From contig CAMVAN010000007.1 in the NCBI GenBank assembly GCA_947165475.1, positions 1-42,227 of the forward strand: a DNA stretch of 42,227 nucleotides, written 5' to 3'. Origin of the DNA: an uncultured Caryophanales bacterium (GTDB lineage: Bacteria; Bacillota_I; Bacilli_A; RF39; UBA660). Shown here one piece after another: positions 34,358 to 42,227 of this stretch. Position 1 is the stretch's first letter; every line of letters starts with the position of its first letter. Both the position numbers and the translations under genes were made by a program. The notes beneath the pieces were generated by a model. The model did not search any database and was not told the origin of the DNA. It saw only the letters and a program-made list of their open reading frames with translations.

Positions 34358-35134
34358 ATGGATAAAATAAAATTATTAGTTATTGATGATAACAAAGAAT
34401 TAGTAGGAATGTTAAAGGACTATTTTAATGAGACAAAAGATATAGAAGTATCTTTATCTGCGGAGGATGGAGAAAAAGGGATAATTTTACTTAACCAAAA
34501 AAAAGATGAGTATGATATTATTATTTTAGATATAGTAATGCCTAACAAGGATGGGATTAGTGTTCTAGAACACATATATACTCAAAAAATAGGGAAAAAA
34601 GTTATTGTATTAACATCACTATGTACTCAAGAAACAATAAGAAAGGTAGCAACTTTAGGAGCAAGCTATTTCATGATGAAACCTTTTGAATTTTCAGATC
34701 TTGAGTCAAAAATAAGAGAACTCACATCAAAAAAAATACAAAAAGGACATTCTATAAACCTTTATAATAATAACTTACAAATATCTATTACAAATACTCT
34801 TCACGAGTTAGGAGTACCATCTCATATTAAAGGATATCAGTATATAAGAGAAGGAATAACAATTATATACAATAATCCAAGTATGATTGGTGGTATAACA
34901 AAAGAGCTATATCCAGAGATAGCAACAAGGTATAATTCAACAATTTCTAGAGTAGAAAGAGCGATTCGACATGCGATAGAAGTAAGTTGGAATAGAGGAA
35001 ACTGGGATTTAATGGAAGAAATATTTGGACATAGTGTTGATATAGACAAAGCAAAACCTACAAATTCCGAATTCATCGTCACAATAGCTGATAAACTAAG
35101 ATTAGAATATACAAAGCCTTTAATTACTAATTGA
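34358..35134 (+). CDS. spo0A: Sporulation master regulator Spo0A
   Basis: 258 aa, near the usual 260-270. Receiver domain 1-120 with acidic Asp10-Asp11, phosphoacceptor Asp58 (ILDIVMP), switch Thr86 and Lys108 (MMKPFE). The C-terminal effector is unmistakable: [35 protein letters not shown] and [17 protein letters not shown], the DNA-recognition part of Spo0A. Phosphorylated Spo0A binds 0A boxes and starts sporulation or related stationary-phase programmes. spoIVB, its usual upstream neighbour, is absent; tpiA is there instead. A terminator starts at the stop codon. Confidence 0.96.
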   Translation: MDKIKLLVIDDNKELVGMLKDYFNETKDIEVSLSAEDGEKGIILLNQKKDEYDIIILDIVMPNKDGISVLEHIYTQKIGKKVIVLTSLCTQETIRKVATLGASYFMMKPFEFSDLESKIRELTSKKIQKGHSINLYNNNLQISITNTLHELGVPSHIKGYQYIREGITIIYNNPSMIGGITKELYPEIATRYNSTISRVERAIRHAIEVSWNRGNWDLMEEIFGHSVDIDKAKPTNSEFIVTIADKLRLEYTKPLITN

Positions 35135-35159
35135 GCTGATTGAAAAATCGGCTCTTTTT
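35133..35159 (+). terminator. Intrinsic terminator after spo0A
   Basis: GAGCTGATT pairs with AATCGGCTC (one G-T) around GAAA, then T5; it begins inside the stop codon. Confidence 0.9.
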
Positions 35160-35169
35160 AATTTTAATA

Positions 35170-35198
35170 TTGAAATTAATAAAAAATAAATGTATACT
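35170..35198 (+). promoter_or_regulatory. Promoter of the AAA ATPase gene
   Basis: TTGAAA (35170-35175), 17-nt spacer, TATACT (35193-35198). The best -35/-10 pair in the window. Confidence 0.65.
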
Positions 35199-35231
35199 TA
35201 ATTTATAAAATTTGTGTGGAGGAAACATAAA

Positions 35232-36509
35232 ATGGAACGAAAAATAGACAAATTTTTTTTAAAATGGAAGCAAGATATTATTAGAAAACCATTAATACTA
35301 TATGGTGGAAGACAAATAGGAAAAACATTTTCAGCACTACAATTTGGAAAAAATGAGTATAAAAATTTAATCTATATTAATACTGAAAACAACAATGAAA
35401 TAACAGAGTTATTTAATAAAGAAAAGGTAACGGAAAAAATAATACTTAAACTGTCACTAATTTCAGGTGAAACAATTTTTAAAGATGATACATTAATTAT
35501 ATTTGACAATGTTTTAGACAATAATATTGTTAAAGGACTTAAACTATTTGGGAGTGAACATAGTAAATACCATATAATTGCAATTACATCAAAACGGGAG
35601 AAATTACAAGAATTTAAAGGGGAAGAATTACAATTTAAAAGTATGACAGAGCTTGATTTTGAAGAATTTCTATGGGCAAAAGGAGAAAAGACATTAGCGG
35701 AGTTAATAAGAGAATCTTTCATTAAGAGAAAAACTTGTCCATTTCATAAAGTAGCCCTAGATCTATTTCAAGAATACTTATTTGTTGGAGGAATGCCAGA
35801 AACAGTAATTGCTAATGTGCAAGGAAAAAACACATATGAAATTGATGCAATCAAACAAAAAATAATAGACATTTATAAAAAAGAATTAATCTCTTCTAAT
35901 AATCTTATTGACATTCAAAGAGGAATAGAAGTAATCAATTCAATTCCAGGTCAATTAATAAAAGAGAATAAAAAATTCCAATACGGATTAATTGGAACAG
36001 GAAGAAGAGCGAAAGAGTTTGAAAATAGCATAAATTTTTTAGTAAACAATTCAATTTTATATAGAAGCTTTAAAGTAAAAAATATAAAATCCCCATTAAG
36101 CACTTGTAAAGAAATAGATAGTTTCAAACTATATATGTGTGATGACGGATTATTATTTTCAATGTTCCATACAGGATATAAACAATTTTTAATAGATGAA
36201 AGACTAAAAGAAACAATCTATGAAAATCATATTGCTAAAACTTTAGTTGAAGGAGGACATTCCCTATATTATTATCAATCAGAAGGAAAAGCTGAAGTAA
36301 ACGTTGTTATCCAAAATAGAATGGGACAAATAATTCCATTAGAGTTGACAACAAGAACTAATTCCAAAGCAAAGTCATTATCAGTTTTTATGAAAAAATA
36401 TACAGTAAAAGAAGCATATAGAATAACTGAAAATAACTTTCAAATAAAGAAAGATATTAGATATATTCCAATTTATGCAATTTATTGTTTGTGTGACAAC
36501 AAAATATAA
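35232..36509 (+). CDS. AAA ATPase with DUF4143 domain
   Basis: 425 aa. Walker A GGRQIGKT (25-32) and Walker B LIIFDNV (about 85-92) identify an AAA_14-type ATPase. The C-terminal third (about 290-400) shows a DUF4143-like nuclease-fold pattern (KLYMCDDGLLFSMFH, then YYQSEGKAEVNVVIQN and IPLELTT). Such proteins are frequent as ORFan-like accessory ATPases; their function is unknown. ATG 36509-side end is clean; ATG 35232 is chosen with the SD TGGAGG. It has its own promoter and a bidirectional terminator against the convergent XRE gene. Confidence 0.82.
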   Translation: MERKIDKFFLKWKQDIIRKPLILYGGRQIGKTFSALQFGKNEYKNLIYINTENNNEITELFNKEKVTEKIILKLSLISGETIFKDDTLIIFDNVLDNNIVKGLKLFGSEHSKYHIIAITSKREKLQEFKGEELQFKSMTELDFEEFLWAKGEKTLAELIRESFIKRKTCPFHKVALDLFQEYLFVGGMPETVIANVQGKNTYEIDAIKQKIIDIYKKELISSNNLIDIQRGIEVINSIPGQLIKENKKFQYGLIGTGRRAKEFENSINFLVNNSILYRSFKVKNIKSPLSTCKEIDSFKLYMCDDGLLFSMFHTGYKQFLIDERLKETIYENHIAKTLVEGGHSLYYYQSEGKAEVNVVIQNRMGQIIPLELTTRTNSKAKSLSVFMKKYTVKEAYRITENNFQIKKDIRYIPIYAIYCLCDNKI

Positions 36510-36543
36510 AAAAACTACGCAAATATTTACGTGCGTAGTTTTT
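36508..36543. terminator. Bidirectional intrinsic terminator between convergent genes
   Basis: AAAACTACGCA pairs with TGCGTAGTTTT around a 10-nt loop. T-runs follow on both strands (A-run 36508-36514 on the other side), so it serves both the AAA ATPase gene and the XRE gene. Confidence 0.88.
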
Positions 36544-36585
36544 ATAATGCTGACAAAAAAATTTGTTAATAGTTTTTTTACATTA

Positions 36586-36837
36586 TTACTGATTAACTAA
36601 TTGTTCCATATCTATTTCAAATAGTAAACCAGGAGCTATATCAAGAGCAACTGATATTTTCCAAACGGTATCAACGGAAAAAGATTTTTTCCCTTTTTTA
36701 GATTCATTTCTTCTAATAAATTCATGAGAAACGCCAATCTTTTCTGCAAGTTCTGCCTGAGTAATTCCAGCTTGCATCCTATATTTCTTTATATTTTTAG
36801 CAATCTGCTCATAGATATTAATTTCGTACTTATTCAT
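36586..36837 (-). CDS. Small XRE-family transcription regulator
   Basis: 83 aa, essentially one helix-turn-helix domain (residues 9-70: IAKNIKKYRMQAGITQAELA, then EKIGVSHEFIRRNESKKG). The RRNES segment replaces the usual SxWE of XRE regulators. A perfect SD GGAGGT lies before ATG 36837. A perfect inverted repeat (AATATTA-CATC-TAATATT, 36853-36870) covers its probable promoter, so it probably represses itself. It converges with the AAA ATPase gene, so a shared operon is excluded. Confidence 0.8.
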   Translation of the reverse strand: MNKYEINIYEQIAKNIKKYRMQAGITQAELAEKIGVSHEFIRRNESKKGKKSFSVDTVWKISVALDIAPGLLFEIDMEQLVNQ

Positions 36838-36852
36838 AAAAATACCTCCATA

Positions 36853-36870
36853 AATATTACATCTAATATT
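36853..36870. promoter_or_regulatory. Inverted-repeat operator of the small XRE gene
   Basis: AATATTA-CATC-TAATATT, a perfect 7-bp inverted repeat with a 4-bp spacer. It overlaps the probable minus-strand -10 (AATATT, 36858-36853) and lies just upstream of the SD. Confidence 0.5.
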
Positions 36871-37030
36871 ATGAAAGAAAACAAGAAAATTTTATGTAAA
36901 CAGATTGTTCACAAGATAAAAACAGATATAAATTAAGAAATATTAAAACTAAAAATAATCAAACTCAAAAGGGACTATAATTGACATTTTTAAAAAATAA
37001 AAATAAAAAAATAAAAAATAAAAAATAATG

Positions 37031-37059
37031 TTGATTTATTAAAAAACCTATGTTAAAAT
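37031..37059 (+). promoter_or_regulatory. S10 operon promoter
   Basis: TTGATT (37031-37036), 17-nt spacer, then TGT-TAAAAT (-10 at 37054-37059), an extended -10. The stretch 36871-37030 holds no gene that I can support. Confidence 0.6.
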
Positions 37060-37065
37060 TAATTA

Positions 37066-37175
37066 CGTGTGACTGCTTAGATGTGTAAGGTTGCTGATAC
37101 GCCAGGCAGGGTTGATAGTTGGCTATTAGGTTATTTACACGGAGCAAGTCTATACTAGATATAGGCGAAGGGAGG
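37066..37175 (+). promoter_or_regulatory. Structured S10 operon leader
   Basis: This G+C-richer 5' leader stands out from its AT-rich surroundings. GTGTAA (37083-37088) pairs with TTACAC (37135-37140) to close a domain with inner GCCA/TGGC (37101-37104 with 37120-37123). A second hairpin CTATA/TATAG (37150-37164) lies just before the SD GGGAGG. In E. coli the S10 leader binds L4; a comparable leader is known from Gram-positive bacteria. That this one binds L4 is inference. Confidence 0.6.
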
Positions 37176-37182
37176 ATACAAT

Positions 37183-37494
37183 ATGTCTACAAAAAAAATC
37201 CGCATAAAGATGAAAGCATATGATCACAGAATTTTAGATAATGCAGTGAAAAAAATTGTAGAAACAATCAAAAGAACTGGTGGAGAAATATCTGGTCCAA
37301 TACCACTTCCAACAGAAATTGAAAAATTTACAATTTTAAGAGCTGTACATAAAGATAAAGATTCACGTGAACAATTTGAAATGCGTACACACAAAAGACT
37401 TATTGATATCAAAAATCCAACAAAGGAAACAGTTGATGCTTTAGCACATCTAGATTTACCTAGTGGAGTAGATATCGAAATTAAAACTATATAA
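37183..37494 (+). CDS. rpsJ: 30S ribosomal protein S10
   Basis: 103 aa, normal length. It carries [20 protein letters not shown], the S10 start, and [20 protein letters not shown] plus [20 protein letters not shown]10 is a head protein of the small subunit and also acts as NusE in antitermination. First gene of the operon, behind the structured leader and SD AGGGAGG. The rplC SD overlaps its stop. Confidence 0.97.
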   Translation: MSTKKIRIKMKAYDHRILDNAVKKIVETIKRTGGEISGPIPLPTEIEKFTILRAVHKDKDSREQFEMRTHKRLIDIKNPTKETVDALAHLDLPSGVDIEIKTI

Positions 37495-37508
37495 TGGAGG
37501 AAAAACAA

Positions 37509-38222
37509 ATGAAAGGAATCTTAGGTAAAAAAATTGGAATGACTCAAGTTTTTACAACAAAAGGAAAGTTAATTCCAGTTACTGTTATTGATGTTGAGCC
37601 AAATGTTGTTACTCAAATTAAAACAGTAGAAAAAGATGGGTATGATGCCATTCAGTTAGCAACTGATTCAATAAGAGAAAATCTTAGCAACAAGCCAAAA
37701 ATTGGCCATACAAAAAAAGCAAACACAACACCTAAGCGCTTCTTAAGAGAACTTAGAGGAGTAAACGTTAATGACTACACATTAGGACAAACTATTGGGG
37801 TGGACATTTTCGAAGCAGGAGAAATTGTTGATGTTACAGGAACTTCTAAAGGAAAAGGGTTTCAAGGTGTTATAAAAAGACACAATCAGTCAACCGGTCC
37901 AATGGGACATGGTTCACAATATCATAGAGGAGTAGGTTCTCTAGGAACAATGCTTCCTATGCACGTTTTGAAAGGTAAAAAAATGCCTGGACAAATGGGA
38001 AATGTTCAAAGAACAGTTCAAAATTTAGAGATAATAGATGTTGATGTGGAAAATAGTGTAATTTTAGTTAAAGGAAATGTACCTGGACCAAAAAAATCAT
38101 TAGTTATGATTCATACTGCAGTTAAAAAGCCAAATGAAAAGAATGAAAAAGCTGACTTAATTTCATATAAAGAAGAGCCAGCAGTAGAAGAAACTGTAGA
38201 AGAAACAACTACAGAGGAATAA
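37509..38222 (+). CDS. rplC: 50S ribosomal protein L3 with acidic C-terminal tail
   Basis: 237 aa, against the usual ~210. [15 protein letters not shown] and the loop region [32 protein letters not shown] identify L3, an early-assembly protein near the peptidyl transferase centre. The final ~30 residues (from about 205: [18 protein letters not shown] then a Glu/Thr-rich end) form an acidic tail beyond the normal end. ATG 37509 is chosen with the SD TGGAGG (37495-37500). Confidence 0.96.
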   Translation: MKGILGKKIGMTQVFTTKGKLIPVTVIDVEPNVVTQIKTVEKDGYDAIQLATDSIRENLSNKPKIGHTKKANTTPKRFLRELRGVNVNDYTLGQTIGVDIFEAGEIVDVTGTSKGKGFQGVIKRHNQSTGPMGHGSQYHRGVGSLGTMLPMHVLKGKKMPGQMGNVQRTVQNLEIIDVDVENSVILVKGNVPGPKKSLVMIHTAVKKPNEKNEKADLISYKEEPAVEETVEETTTEE

Positions 38223-38226
38223 AAAA

Positions 38227-38264
38227 CATCACAATATATTAAAAAAAAATAAGATAATGTGATG
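38227..38264 (+). other. Hairpin between rplC and rplD
   Basis: CATCACAATAT (38227-38237) pairs with ATAATGTGATG (38254-38264) over 11 positions with one mismatch, around an A-rich loop. There is no T-run, so it is not an intrinsic terminator. It lies directly before the rplD SD AAAGGAGG. Confidence 0.45.
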
Positions 38265-38280
38265 AAAGGAGGAATCGCAG

Positions 38281-38907
38281 ATGAAAAAAATAGAACTTTT
38301 CAATCTTAAAGGTGAAAAAGTAAATGACATTAAGTTAAACGAAGAAATTTTTGGAATTACACCAAACAAAGCTGTTTTAAATGATGCAGTTATATTAACG
38401 ATGGCATCATTAAGACAAGGAACACATAAAACAAAAAATCGTTCTGAAGTATCTGGCGGTGGAAGAAAGCCATGGAGACAAAAAGGAACAGGACGTGCCC
38501 GTCAAGGATCTATTAGAGCTGTACAATGGGTTGGTGGAGGAAAATATGGAACTCCAGTACCTAGAGACTACAGCAAAAAACAAAATAGAAAAGAGAGACA
38601 ATTAGCAATTAGATCAGCACTAAGTGAAAAAGTTGTTAATGATGAGCTAATAGTTTTAGATAATATGACTATTGGAACACCAAAAACAAAAGAGATGCTT
38701 CAATTATTAGAAACATTTAATATTAAAGACAAAAAAGTATTATTAGTAGTAAAAGAGTTTGATGACAATATAATATTATCTTCTAGAAACATTGGTAATT
38801 TAGTGTTAATACTTGCTGATGAAATAAATGTATTAGACATTGTTGGAACTGATGTTATGGTTGCAACAGAAGATGCAATAAAATATATTGAGGAGGTGCT
38901 TAAATAA
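38281..38907 (+). CDS. rplD: 50S ribosomal protein L4
   Basis: 208 aa, normal length. The extended loop that reaches the exit tunnel is visible ([20 protein letters not shown] then [16 protein letters not shown]). In E. coli L4 also represses the S10 operon through its leader, which fits the structured leader here. It has the strong SD AAAGGAGG and a TAATG-type junction with rplW. Confidence 0.97.
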   Translation: MKKIELFNLKGEKVNDIKLNEEIFGITPNKAVLNDAVILTMASLRQGTHKTKNRSEVSGGGRKPWRQKGTGRARQGSIRAVQWVGGGKYGTPVPRDYSKKQNRKERQLAIRSALSEKVVNDELIVLDNMTIGTPKTKEMLQLLETFNIKDKKVLLVVKEFDDNIILSSRNIGNLVLILADEINVLDIVGTDVMVATEDAIKYIEEVLK

Positions 38908-39191
38908 TGAAAGATACCAAATATTTAGAAATAATTAAAGCACCAGTTATTACAGAAAAATCTGAAAATGCAAAAAATCAAGGAAAATATACATTTAAAG
39001 TTGACCCTAAAGCAAATAAAATTGAAATAAAAGAAGCAATTGAAAAAATATTCAATGTTAAGGTAACATCTATTAGAACTATAAATGTTAAACCAAAGAA
39101 GAGAAGAGTAGGTCGTTATTCTGGATTTACAAATCGAGCAAAAAAAGCAATTGTTACTTTAGCTGAAGGACAAACAATTGATCTTGGTTAG
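38907..39191 (+). CDS. rplW: 50S ribosomal protein L23
   Basis: 94 aa. [20 protein letters not shown] is the L23 start, and [20 protein letters not shown] its RNA-binding end. L23 sits at the tunnel exit and is the docking site for trigger factor and SRP. It overlaps the rplD stop by one base. Confidence 0.97.
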   Translation: MKDTKYLEIIKAPVITEKSENAKNQGKYTFKVDPKANKIEIKEAIEKIFNVKVTSIRTINVKPKKRRVGRYSGFTNRAKKAIVTLAEGQTIDLG

Positions 39192-39207
39192 AAGGAGGAA
39201 ATAAGAA

Positions 39208-40038
39208 ATGGCAATCAAAAATTATAAACCAACTACACCAGGACGTAGAAAAATGAGCACTCTAGTTAATGATGAAATAACTAAAAGTACTCCAGAAAAA
39301 TCTCTTACGATAACAGTAAAAAAGAAATCAGGAAGAAATAATCAAGGGAAAATAACAGTTCGTCATCAAGGTGGAGGAGAAAAAAGGAAGTATCGTATCA
39401 TTGATTTCAAAAGAAATAAGAAAAACGTACCTGGAAAGGTAGCAAGTATTGAATATGATCCAAATAGAACTGCAAATATAGCACTTATAAACTATGCAGA
39501 TGGAGAAAAAAAATATATCATTGCCCCAAAAGGATTAGTCGTTGGAACAATGGTTGAATCCGGAGATAATGTAGATATCAAAGTTGGAAATGCACTACCA
39601 ATTATTAATATACCTGTTGGTACAATGATTCATAACATAGAATTACGGCCTGGCAAAGGTGGAGAACTTGCAAGATCTGCTGGGGCATCTGCTCAAATAT
39701 TAGGACGTGAAGATAATTACGTAATGATTCGTTTGTCAAGTGGAGAGCAAAGAAAAGTGCTTGGTAGCTGTATGGCTACAATAGGAGTTGTTGGAAATGA
39801 AGATAACTCACTAGTGAAAATTGGAAAAGCAGGACGCAAACGTCATATGGGAATAAGACCAACAGTACGTGGTTCTGTAATGAATCCAAATGACCATCCA
39901 CATGGTGGTGGTGAAGGACGTGCACCAGTTGGACGTAAAGCACCAATGACACCTTGGGGTAAACCAGCACTTGGATTAAAGACACGTAAGAAAAAACAAT
40001 CTGACAAGTTCATAGTACGTCGTCGTGGAAGTAAATAG
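39208..40038 (+). CDS. rplB: 50S ribosomal protein L2
   Basis: 276 aa, normal length. [20 protein letters not shown] and the conserved end [16 protein letters not shown], including the His essential for peptidyl transfer in E. coli L2. The end also has [20 protein letters not shown]. Strong SD GAAGGAGG. Fifth gene of the S10 operon. Confidence 0.98.
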   Translation: MAIKNYKPTTPGRRKMSTLVNDEITKSTPEKSLTITVKKKSGRNNQGKITVRHQGGGEKRKYRIIDFKRNKKNVPGKVASIEYDPNRTANIALINYADGEKKYIIAPKGLVVGTMVESGDNVDIKVGNALPIINIPVGTMIHNIELRPGKGGELARSAGASAQILGREDNYVMIRLSSGEQRKVLGSCMATIGVVGNEDNSLVKIGKAGRKRHMGIRPTVRGSVMNPNDHPHGGGEGRAPVGRKAPMTPWGKPALGLKTRKKKQSDKFIVRRRGSK

Positions 40039-40055
40039 GAAAGGATGATTAAGAA

Positions 40056-40325
40056 ATGGCAAGAAGTTTAAAAAAAGGGCCTTATGTATTTAAAAAATTA
40101 TTAAAAAAGGTTCAAGAATTGAATAAATCTGGAAAAAAAGAAGTCATTAAAACATGGTCACGCCGTTCCACTATATTCCCTGATTTTATTGGACATACAT
40201 TTGCTGTACACAATGGAAAAGAATTTATTCCAATATATGTAACAGAAGATATGGTAGGACATAAATTAGGTGAATTTGCATTAACACGTAAATGTGGTGG
40301 ACATGGTTCAGACAAAAAGAAATAA
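40056..40325 (+). CDS. rpsS: 30S ribosomal protein S19
   Basis: 89 aa, normal length. [18 protein letters not shown] and [20 protein letters not shown] are the S19 signatures. It sits in the head of the small subunit near the A site. SD is GGAAAGGA. Confidence 0.97.
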   Translation: MARSLKKGPYVFKKLLKKVQELNKSGKKEVIKTWSRRSTIFPDFIGHTFAVHNGKEFIPIYVTEDMVGHKLGEFALTRKCGGHGSDKKK

Positions 40326-40348
40326 AAAATGACTAGGAGGATAATTAT

Positions 40349-40684
40349 ATGGAAGCAAAAGCAATTGCTAAAGGGCTAAGAATTTCACCTATTAGAGCAC
40401 GTTTAGTAGCAGATATGATACGTGGAAAAAATGCAAGTGAAGCATTATCTATATTAGAAAATGTAAACAATAAAGCATCTAGATTAACAAAAAAAGTATT
40501 AAACTCTGCAATAGCAAATGCTGTAAATAATAACGGTGAAAATGCTTCAAACTTATACATAAAAGAAGCAAGAGTCGATGCCGGTCCTGTAATGAAACGT
40601 CACTTTTTTGATTCACGTTCACATATAGGACACAGAAATCATAGAACTAGTCACATTAATATAGTAGTGGCTACAAAAAACTAA
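40349..40684 (+). CDS. rplV: 50S ribosomal protein L22
   Basis: 111 aa, normal length. ISPIRARLVADMIRGKNASE is the start signature. The beta-hairpin lining the exit tunnel is at about 80-100 (VMKRHFFDSRSHIGHRNHRT). SD CTAGGAGG. Note SRSHIGHRNHRTSH in place of the more common RARGRANRINKRTSH: the hairpin tip differs and is His-rich. Confidence 0.95.
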   Translation: MEAKAIAKGLRISPIRARLVADMIRGKNASEALSILENVNNKASRLTKKVLNSAIANAVNNNGENASNLYIKEARVDAGPVMKRHFFDSRSHIGHRNHRTSHINIVVATKN

Positions 40685-40699
40685 TAAGGAGGTTACAAA

Positions 40700-41359
40700 A
40701 TGGGACAAAAGGTAAATCCTAATGGACTAAGACTTGGTATCAACAAGGACTGGGAAGCAAAGTGGTACAGCAATAGTAAAGATTTTGCTAAATATTTAGG
40801 CACTGATATTAAAATTAGAGAATATTTAGAAAAAAATTTAAAAAATGCTGGAATTGCAAAAGTTGAAATTGAGAGAACGGCTAAAAAAACTGAAGTTGTA
40901 ATTCATACTTCAAAACCAGGTGTTATGATAGGACATGGTGGAGAAGAAATAGAAAAGCTAAAGAAACAACTTTCAAAAGTTTCAGGTGAAAACGTTCAAA
41001 TTTCAATAGTTGACATCAAGAAAATTGATTTAAATGCGCAATTAGTGGCAGATTCTATTGCAAATCAAATAACAAATAGAGCATCATTCCGTATGGCTCA
41101 AAAGCGTGCTATAAGAAATGCAATGAAAGCAGGAGCTAAAGGAATCAAAACAAGTGTATCTGGAAGATTAGGTGGTGCTGATATGGCACGTAGTGAAGGA
41201 TATACTGAAGGAACAATCCCTCTACATACACTTCGTGCAGATGTAGATTATGCAACAGCTGAAGCAGATACTACATTTGGAAAAATCGGTGTAAAAGTAT
41301 GGATTTATAAAGGAGAAATCCTTAATAAAAAGAACAGTAAGGCTAAAGGAGGTAATTAA
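40700..41359 (+). CDS. rpsC: 30S ribosomal protein S3
   Basis: 219 aa, normal length. [20 protein letters not shown] at the N-terminus, KH-domain loop [19 protein letters not shown], and C-terminal [14 protein letters not shown]3 helps form the mRNA entry channel. The KH loop reads IGHGG rather than the usual IGKGG/IGRGG. SD AAGGAGG. Confidence 0.97.
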   Translation: MGQKVNPNGLRLGINKDWEAKWYSNSKDFAKYLGTDIKIREYLEKNLKNAGIAKVEIERTAKKTEVVIHTSKPGVMIGHGGEEIEKLKKQLSKVSGENVQISIVDIKKIDLNAQLVADSIANQITNRASFRMAQKRAIRNAMKAGAKGIKTSVSGRLGGADMARSEGYTEGTIPLHTLRADVDYATAEADTTFGKIGVKVWIYKGEILNKKNSKAKGGN

Positions 41360-41361
41360 TT

Positions 41362-41793
41362 ATGTTAATACCGTCAAGAACAAAATATCGTCGTGTTCAT
41401 AGATTACCTTACGAAGGAAGATCACGTGGTAATAGAGAATTAACTTTTGGTGAATATGGTCTTCAAGCTAAAGAAGGTGCTTGGATTACTGCAAACCAAA
41501 TTGAAGCTGCTCGTGTTGCAATGACTCGTTACATGAAGCGTGGTGGAAAAGTTTGGATAAATATATTTCCACATATGCCTTTAACTAAAAAACCAATTGG
41601 TACTAGACAAGGTAAAGGTAAAGGAAATGTTGAAGGTTGGGTTGCAGTAGTAAAAGAAGGAAAAATTATGTTTGAAATTGCTGGCGTTGATGAAGCAACT
41701 GCAAGAGAAGCTTTACGTTTAGCATCACATAAACTTCCTATTGCAACAAAATTTGTAATGAAAGAAAATGGTGGTGAATCAAATGAAGGTTAG
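41362..41793 (+). CDS. rplP: 50S ribosomal protein L16
   Basis: 143 aa, normal length. The start [20 protein letters not shown] is L16 with a short altered N-terminus ([10 protein letters not shown] instead of MLMPKRVKYR). [20 protein letters not shown] and [20 protein letters not shown] follow. It binds near the A-site tRNA. Its end overlaps rpmC. Confidence 0.97.
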   Translation: MLIPSRTKYRRVHRLPYEGRSRGNRELTFGEYGLQAKEGAWITANQIEAARVAMTRYMKRGGKVWINIFPHMPLTKKPIGTRQGKGKGNVEGWVAVVKEGKIMFEIAGVDEATAREALRLASHKLPIATKFVMKENGGESNEG

Positions 41794-41977
41794 TGAAATA
41801 AGAGAATTATCAACAGAAGAAATCAAAACAAAAATTGTTGAATTTAAAGAAGAATTATTTAATTTAAGTTTTCAAAAAGCAACCGGAGTTATAGAAAAGC
41901 CTTCTAGAATCAGAGATTTAAGACATACCATTGCAAGAATGAAAACCGTTCTAAGAGAACGTGAGATAAACGAGTAG
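41783..41977 (+). CDS. rpmC: 50S ribosomal protein L29
   Basis: 64 aa. [20 protein letters not shown] and the [18 protein letters not shown] end are typical of L29, a small two-helix protein by the tunnel exit. ATG 41783 is chosen, giving the standard length; it overlaps the rplP end, whose GGTGGTG acts as SD. Confidence 0.95.
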   Translation: MKVSEIRELSTEEIKTKIVEFKEELFNLSFQKATGVIEKPSRIRDLRHTIARMKTVLREREINE

Positions 41978-41989
41978 GAGGGAAAGTAA

Positions 41990-42227
41990 GTGGAAAAGAA
42001 AAATAAAAAAGAAGAAGTTGGAAAAGTAGTAAGCGCATCAAATGATAAAACAATCACTGTTTTAGTTGAAACTTATAAAAACCATCCGTTATATCACAAA
42101 AGAGTTAAAAGCTCAAAAAAATATTGTGTACATGATGAAAAAAATATAGCAAAAGTTGGAGATACTGTTCGCATAGTTGAAACTAGACCATTATCAAAGA
42201 CTAAACATTTCTATTTAAAAGAAATAG
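41990..42227 (+). CDS. rpsQ: 30S ribosomal protein S17, partial (cut by window end)
   Basis: About 79 codons from GTG 41990, behind the strong SD GTAGGAGGG. Readable sequence: [40 protein letters not shown] and the conserved [20 protein letters not shown] near the end. S17 binds 16S rRNA early in assembly. The frame is open to the last base, so only the last few residues are missing. GTG start is unusual for this operon. Confidence 0.95.
   Translation, partial: MEKKNKKEEVGKVVSASNDKTITVLVETYKNHPLYHKRVKSSKKYCVHDEKNIAKVGDTVRIVETRPLSKTKHFYLKEI

Noticed and set aside
1..42227. tRNA or rRNA genes, CRISPR arrays, insertion sequences, prophage
   Set aside because: None seen: no clover-leaf-like segment in the gaps, no regular spacer repeats, no transposase or phage structural genes. 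The YvlD-like holin superfamily name is only a label.

Overview
The window is strongly AT-rich DNA from a low-G+C Gram-positive bacterium of the Bacilli/Firmicutes type. The evidence is a T-box leader before a tRNA synthetase gene, purine-rich Shine-Dalgarno (SD) sites at most genes, ftsEX, uvrBA, yvlD-lgt-yvcK-whiA, gap/pgk/tpiA, a clear Spo0A and a standard S10 ribosomal operon. UGA is a stop codon here: many genes end in TGA, and a release factor 2 gene carries the classical UGA-programmed frameshift. Together with the reduced gene clusters, this resembles uncultured gut Bacilli near the Erysipelotrichales or RF39-like lineages. That placement is inference, not shown by the sequence.

Layout. 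1-5.3 kb: a proline T-box and an editing-domain-less ProRS; an HD hydrolase; a minus-strand tandem deaminase whose first half is degenerate; a zinc-ribbon membrane protein; an S66 peptidase. 5.3-11.2 kb: a candidate minus-strand small RNA, prfB with its frameshift, two tandem YitT transporter-like genes, and ftsE-ftsX with a secreted M23 hydrolase. 11.3-16.2 kb is an accessory zone: a membrane-anchored XRE regulator with a secreted protein, a Cys-rich protein with a three-module GNAT protein, and an acidic orphan protein. 16.2-24.8 kb: uvrB, a zinc-ribbon membrane protein, uvrA, yvlD-like, lgt, yvcK, whiA. 25-27.6 kb: a TGS-domain nucleoside kinase, then a small module (ribbon-helix-helix repressor diverging from a zinc-ribbon membrane protein) flanked by nearly identical terminators. 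27.7-34.3 kb: gap, an SPFH protein, pgk, a GNAT-like gene, a flippase-like membrane protein, a GT4 glycosyltransferase, tpiA. 34.3-36.9 kb: spo0A, an AAA ATPase and a small XRE regulator. 37-42.2 kb: the S10 operon leader, then rpsJ to rpsQ, with rpsQ cut by the window end.

The order prfB, ftsEX, uvrBA, yvlD, lgt, yvcK, whiA, gap, pgk, tpiA follows, from memory, a well-known Bacillus chromosome segment. Here hprK, rapZ, crh, cggR, gpmI and eno are missing from their usual places and unrelated genes sit in the gaps. Genes are compactly arranged, with ATGA/TAATG overlaps inside operons and strong intrinsic terminators between them. Many promoters look like extended -10 elements (TGnTATAAT) with weak -35 boxes. 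No tRNA, rRNA, CRISPR array or insertion sequence was recognised.
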